DNA of 64,000 nucleotides from Patagioenas fasciata (Eukaryota; Chordata; Aves; Columbiformes; Columbidae), in contig NC_092520.1 in NCBI RefSeq assembly GCF_037038585.1, positions 773,001-837,000 on the forward strand, in the 5' to 3' direction. Below are positions 59,595 to 64,000 of this stretch, one piece after another. The notes beneath the pieces were generated by a model. The model had not been told where the DNA came from, made no database searches, and worked only from the letters and a program-made list of their open reading frames with translations. How positions within the stretch are numbered: position 1 is the first letter of the stretch; each line of letters starts with the position of its first letter. A program made the translations under genes and the position numbers.

Positions 59595-60334
59595 TGGCAG
59601 CCCGGCATCGCCACACGGCCTTGTCCAGAGCCCCCCGAAAACAGGACCGGCTGGCGATGGGGACACCCGGCCCAGGGCTGCCGGCTGCGCTGTCACCGTC
59701 ACCCATCCCGGCGATGGCAACCGCCGATCCCAGCGCGTTTTAGTTCCTTTTCCTGGAGCCGTTCTGCCCTCTCCCGGGGGGCTCTGAGCGGGACCGCCTG
59801 CCTGGGCAGCTGTCACGTCCGTCGGAGCGGTTTGGGGACGGGGCTGGAGTTGATTCCGCTGCTTGCGGGGCTCATCCCGGCCTGAACGCCACGGGCCCCC
59901 CTGGGCCTGCACGTGGGGTTCATGGGGCTGCTGCTCGGAGGCAACTCCTGGTTGGAAACCCAGGTGCTGGGCTGTGCAGTTATCAGCTCCAGCTGCAATC
60001 CAACAACCAGGGCAACGCAAAAGGTGGCCCAAAGCACCTTCCAGAAGCAAAACCTAGAAGGACGAGTCTTGTCATTGCCAGTTACCAGAAACACCTGGTG
60101 AAGATGACACAACCACTCCATAAATGATTTGGTTTTTAAACAAACAAAAGCCCAGGCCACCACACTAAACCTGAGCGGATGTATCTGCAAGTCTTGTCAT
60201 GACAGATGGTTGAAACAGGTCTCGTCGGTAATTAAAAACTTTCAATGTAGATTGACTTCAACTGAGGATTTTGCAGTCACAACCATGTACAAAGTCTGGG
60301 ACGTTGGCACCGCTGTGGCCACAGGAACCGCACG
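59595..60334 (+). other. Probable 3' UTR of the SLC6 gene
   Basis: Sequence directly after the TGA. A weak ATTAAA signal occurs at 60231-60236; no AATAAA is present before the following array. No other element is recognised. Confidence 0.45.
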
Positions 60335-62195
60335 CTGGCCCAGGCCGGATTTGCAGCCCCAGCCTGGGTTTGCAGCCCTGGGCTGGGTTTGCAGCGCCAG
60401 GCCGGGTTTGCAGCCCCAGGCCGGGTTTGCAGCTCCAGGCCGGGTTTGCAGTCCCAGGCCGGGTTTGCAGCCCCGGATCGGGTTTGCAGCTCTCGGCCAG
60501 GTTTGCAGTCCTGGGTTGGGTTCGCAGCTCCAGGCCGGGTTTGCAGCCCCAGGTTGGGTTTTCAGCCCCGGATCAGGTTTGCAGCCCCAGGTTGGGTTTG
60601 CAGCCCCAGGCCGGGTTTGCAGCCCCAGGCCGGGTTTGCAGCCCCAGGCTGGGTTTGCAGCCCCAGGTCAGGTTTGCAGCCCCAGGCCGGGTTTGCAGCC
60701 CGGGATTGGGTTTGCAGCCCCAGGCCGGGTTTGCAGCCCCAGGCCGGGTTTGCAGCCCCAGGTCAGGTTTGCAGCCCCAGGCCGGGTTTGCAGCCCGGGA
60801 TTGGGTTTGCAGCCCCAGGCCGGGTTTGCAGCCCCAGGCCGGGTTTGCAGCCCCAGGTCAGGTTTGCAGCCCCAGGCCGGGTTTGCAGCCCGGGATTGGG
60901 TTTGCAGCCCCAGGTCGGGTTTGCAGCTCCAGGCCGGGTTTGCAGCCCCAGGTCGGGTTTGCAGCCCCGGGTTGAGTTTGCAGCCCCAGGCCGGGTTTGC
61001 AGCCCGGGATTGGGTTTGCAGCCCCAGGCCGGGTTTGGAGCCCCAGGCCGGGTTTGCAGCCCCAGGCCGGGTTTGCAGTCCCAGGCTGGGTTTGCAGCCC
61101 CAGATCAGGTTTGCAGCCCCAGGCCGGGTTTGCAGCCCCAGATCAGGTTTGCAGCTCTTGGGCCGGGTTTGCAGCCCCGGGTTGGGTTTGCAGCCCCAGG
61201 CCACGTTTGCAGCCCCAGGCCGGGTTTGCAGCCCCGGGTTGGGTTTGCAGCCCCAGGTCAGGTTTGCAGCCCCAGGTCAGGTTTGCAGCCTCAGGCTGGG
61301 TTTGCAGACCCAGGCCGGGTTTGCAGCCCCGGGTTGAGTTTGCAGCCCCAGACCGGGTTTGCAGCCCCAGGCCGGGTTTGCAGTCCCAGATCGGGTTTGC
61401 AGCTCTTGGGCCGGGTTTGCAGCTCTTGGGCCAGGTTTGCAGCCCTGGGTCAGGTTCGCAGCCCCAGGCCGGGTTTGCAGCCCCAGATCAGGTTTGCAGC
61501 CCCAGGCCGGGTTTGCAGCCCCAGGCCGGGTTTGGAGTCCCGGGTCGGGTTTGCAGCCCCAGGCCGGGTTTGCAGCCCCAGGCCGGGTTTGCAGCCCCAG
61601 GCCGGGTTTGCAGCCCCAGGCCGGGTTTGCAGTCCCAAGCTGGGTTTGCAGACCCTGATCAGGTTTGCAGCCCTAGGCCGGGTTTGCAGCCCCAGGTTGG
61701 GTTTGCAGCCCCAGATCAGGTTTGCAGCCCCAGATCAGGTTTGCAGCCCCAGATCAGGTTTGCAGCCCCAGGCCGGATTTGCAGCCCCAGGTTGGGTTTG
61801 CAGCCCAGGGTCGGGTTTGCAACCCCAGGCCGGATTTGCAGCCCCAGGCCAGGTTTGCAGCCCGGGATTGGGTTTGCAGCCCCAGGCCGGGTTTGCAGCC
61901 CGGGATTGGGTTTGCAGCCCCAGGTCGGGTTTGCAGCCCCAGGCCAGGTTTGCAGCCCTGGGTCAGGTTTGCAGCCCCGGGCCGAGTTTGCAGCCCCGGG
62001 CCGAGTTTGCAGCCCCAGGTCAGGTTTGCAGCCCTGGGCTGGGTTTGCAGCCCCGGGCAGAGTTTGCAGCCCCAGGCTGGGTTTAGAGCCCCAGGCTGGG
62101 TTTGCAGCCCTGGGCTGGGTTTAGAGCCCCAGGCCGGGTTTGCAGTCCCAGGCCGGGTTTGCAGTCCCAGGCCGGGTTTGCAGCCCCGGGCCCGC
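60335..62195. repeat. 20-bp minisatellite, about 93 copies
   Basis: GTTTGCAGCCCCAGGCCGGG repeats with a 20-bp period for about 1.86 kb, with variants CCAGGTCAG, CCCGGGATTGG and CCAGATCAG. Since 20 is not a multiple of 3, each open frame cycles through three peptides (QAGFAAPG, RVCSPRPG, LQP-type). Frames of 375-565 codons here are repeat artefacts. Confidence 0.95.
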
Positions 62196-62201
62196 GGGTG
62201 C

Positions 62202-62207
62202 AATAAA
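62202..62207 (+). terminator. AATAAA poly(A) signal at the end of the 20-bp array
   Basis: AATAAA lies just past the last repeat unit and is followed by the GU-rich TGTCACTGTGTGG about 20 bp on. It is the first canonical plus-strand signal after the SLC6 stop codon, so the array may form part of that 3' UTR. Confidence 0.5.
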
Positions 62208-62414
62208 GCTCCATTTGCAGCGATGTCACTGTGTGGCCGGGCCGTGCCGGTGCTGCGTGTGCCCACGCTGTGGGGTGCAGGGACACATTGGTGCCACCAG
62301 CCCAGCGGTGCTGGGTGTGGGGGTGTCCCTGGGGCTGCGCCGATGGCCCCACTGACACCCTGAGCCCCGCGAACCTGTGTTCCAGACACATCAGAGGAAG
62401 GGACTGAACTGATG

Positions 62415-62870
62415 GGAATTGATGGAGCTGCTGGAGAGGGGCCAGAGGAGCCCCAGGAACGACCCGAGGCTGGAACAGCTCTGCTGGGGACAGGTGAGAG
62501 AGCTGAGGTGTTCAGCTGGAGAAGAGAAGCTCTGGGGAGACCTTAGTGCGGCCTTTCCGGACTGAAAAGGGGCCCATGAGAAAGATGGGGACAGACTTTA
62601 GAGCAGGGCCTGTTGTGACAGGACAAGGGGTGATGGGTTAAACTAAAGGAGGGAGATTGAGGCTGGATATAAGGAATTGTTGCCCTGAGGGTGGTGAGAG
62701 CCTGGCCCAGGTTGGGCAGAGAGGTGGTGGCTGAACCATCCCTGGAGACATCCCAGGCCAGGCTGGACGGGGCTCTGAGCACCCTGAGCTGGTGAAGATG
62801 TCCCTGTCATGGCAGGGGGGGCACTGGGGAGCTGGGAAGGTCCCCCAACCCAAACCTCTGTGATTGCAGG
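62415..62870 (+). mobile_element. CR1 3' fragment
   Basis: Forward copy from TGATGGAGCTGCTGGAGAGG through GTGACAGGACAAGGGGTGAT to the tip ACCTCTGTGATTGCAGG. The region 62208-62414 is unassigned. Confidence 0.9.
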
Positions 62871-62871
62871 T

Positions 62872-63088
62872 GGTCCCTCCAGCTGGTGCCAGAGGAGACA
62901 CCATGGGGGCAGCAGGAGCAGCGAGGGGCTCCGGAACGACCCTTGGGGGGATTTTCCCGTCCCACGGCCCCAGGACAGGGTGCTGGGTGCTGCACCCTGG
63001 GGTGTTGGCACCAGGACGTGTGGAGCCGCCTGCGCTTTGTGCTGCCCCAGAGCTGCCGCAGGTCATTGTCCCCACTCGGCCGACGTGA
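62872..63088 (+). repeat. Inverted duplicate segment, copy B
   Basis: Partner of 50232-50448, in opposite orientation, lying directly after a CR1 tip as copy A does. The similarity ends at CGGCCGACGT in both copies, and an indel of several bases lies near 62975. Confidence 0.85.
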
Positions 63089-63439
63089 TCACCAGTGTAA
63101 GCCCCAGACCCTGCGGGACAGGGGGCTCTGCTGTGTCCGTCTGTCCCCCCGTCACTGGCCAGGCTGGGGGACGGTCCCCAGAGAGACCCCCCCAGCTGCA
63201 GCCCGGGAAGGGCTGGAAGGATTGAGCAGCAGCCGCCAGCTCGTAAAATAGACTACATGCTTTATTGGATTGAAAAGATTTATGAAATGACCCCCACCCC
63301 CCAAAAAAACCCTCCAGAGTTGGCAGATGCGTCACCGGTCGGTGGATCCCCAGCCCCGTCTCCTGCAGCATCCACACGGCCCCGCCACCGCAAGCAGCGC
63401 CCGGCTCCCCCCGGACCCCCGCCCCAGCAGCCCCTGTGT
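63089..63439. other. Unassigned sequence; candidate minus-strand 3' end
   Basis: It contains AATAAA on the minus strand at 63261-63266 (within CCAATAAAGCATG), preceded on that strand by AT-richer sequence, which could be the end of a gene transcribed from the right. No coding exon of such a gene is inside the window. Confidence 0.35.
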
Positions 63440-63625
63440 CCCCCGCCCAGGGTGTCCACGTCCCCTGCCCGCAGTGCCGGGGTGTCCGTGTCCCCTTGCA
63501 GGGGTGTCCGTGTCCCCTGCCTGCGGTGACAGGGTGTCCGTGTCCCCTGCCCGGGGTGTCTGTGTCCCCTGCCCGCAGTGCCGGGGTGTCCGTGTCCCCT
63601 TCCAGGGGTGTCCGTGTCCCCTCCC
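63440..63625. repeat. GTGTCCGTGTCCCC tandem repeat
   Basis: GGGGTGTCCGTGTCCCCT cores recur every 20-30 bp, with a larger near-identical duplication of about 99 bp (63462 and 63561 regions). Confidence 0.88.
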
Positions 63626-63754
63626 CGCCTGGGGAAACGCAGGCACTTAGTCATGGAGAGAACTGTTCACTTATCTAAAGCAAGAGTGCAATTGTCAAAC
63701 TACCACCTACGAACAGAACAGCGCAGAACAGAACACACCGTCCTGGCCCCTCCT

Positions 63755-63815
63755 GTGCGCCCACGTCCACGTGTGCGTCCACATCCACGTGTGCGTCCAC
63801 ATCCACGTGTGCGTC
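63755..63815. repeat. 18-bp repeat, about 3.5 copies
   Basis: CACGTGTGCGTCCACATC repeated in tandem; each unit holds an E-box CACGTG. The remainder to 64000 is unassigned. Confidence 0.85.
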
Positions 63816-64000
63816 CCTCGGGCCCCACGCCCCGCTCGGCCTCCTCTCCCTCCCTGTGCATCCCCCCGGGGCAGCTCCCGGGGGCTTGGGATGGAGGGGG
63901 CGGCAGGACAGGGACCCCGAGCTTGGGGACAGCTCTGGGGGTCCTGGTGTGACAGGCAGCGGGTTTGGGGGACATGGGGGGGCTGGAGGACTCCTCTGCC

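Noticed and set aside
60129-62124. Frames of 375-565 codons resembling a Gly/Pro-rich repeat protein
   Set aside because: A 20-bp period cycles the same peptides through all three frames, the signature of non-coding repeat.

Overview
The window reads as vertebrate nuclear DNA, almost certainly from a bird. It carries about thirty fragments of CR1 LINEs ending in the characteristic ATTCTATGA-like 3' tail, a gammaretrovirus-type endogenous provirus, many GC-rich minisatellites, and two multi-exon protein genes with ordinary GT-AG introns. Nothing suggests bacteria, phage or CRISPR.

Layout. Positions 1-8165 are mostly tandem repeats: a 2.8-kb array of 21-bp units, a CR1 copy, a 43-bp array and a 14-bp array. 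Positions 8166-15440 are mixed unique and CR1 sequence without a gene I can support. Positions 15441-35069 hold a complete RRM1 gene on the minus strand (19 coding exons, 792 codons), with a CpG-rich promoter up to about 35480. Positions 35911-40128 are a CR1 copy split by a minus-strand provirus (36007-39831). The provirus keeps its 5' LTR, primer-binding site, gag and protease, but pol breaks off inside reverse transcriptase. Positions 40129-48700 are CR1 fragments and unassigned sequence. Positions 48738-59594 hold a complete SLC6-family sodium- and chloride-coupled transporter gene on the plus strand (14 coding exons, 604 codons). It is followed by a 1.9-kb array of 20-bp units that ends at an AATAAA. 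The right edge has a minus-strand poly(A) signal that may mark the 3' end of another gene lying mostly outside the window.

RRM1 (large subunit of ribonucleotide reductase) and the SLC6 transporter are transcribed divergently, about 13.7 kb apart. I see no functional link between them. RRM1 was reconstructed exon by exon: phases close, the total is 2379 nt including the stop, and the catalytic cysteines fall at the family's standard numbers. The SLC6 model also closes in frame (1815 nt including the stop). By eye it is nearest to the amino-acid branch (proline/glycine transporter type), but the subtype is not settled.

Limits: repeat boundaries are accurate to about 10-30 bp, CR1 subfamilies were not assigned, and untranslated exons could not be located from sequence alone.
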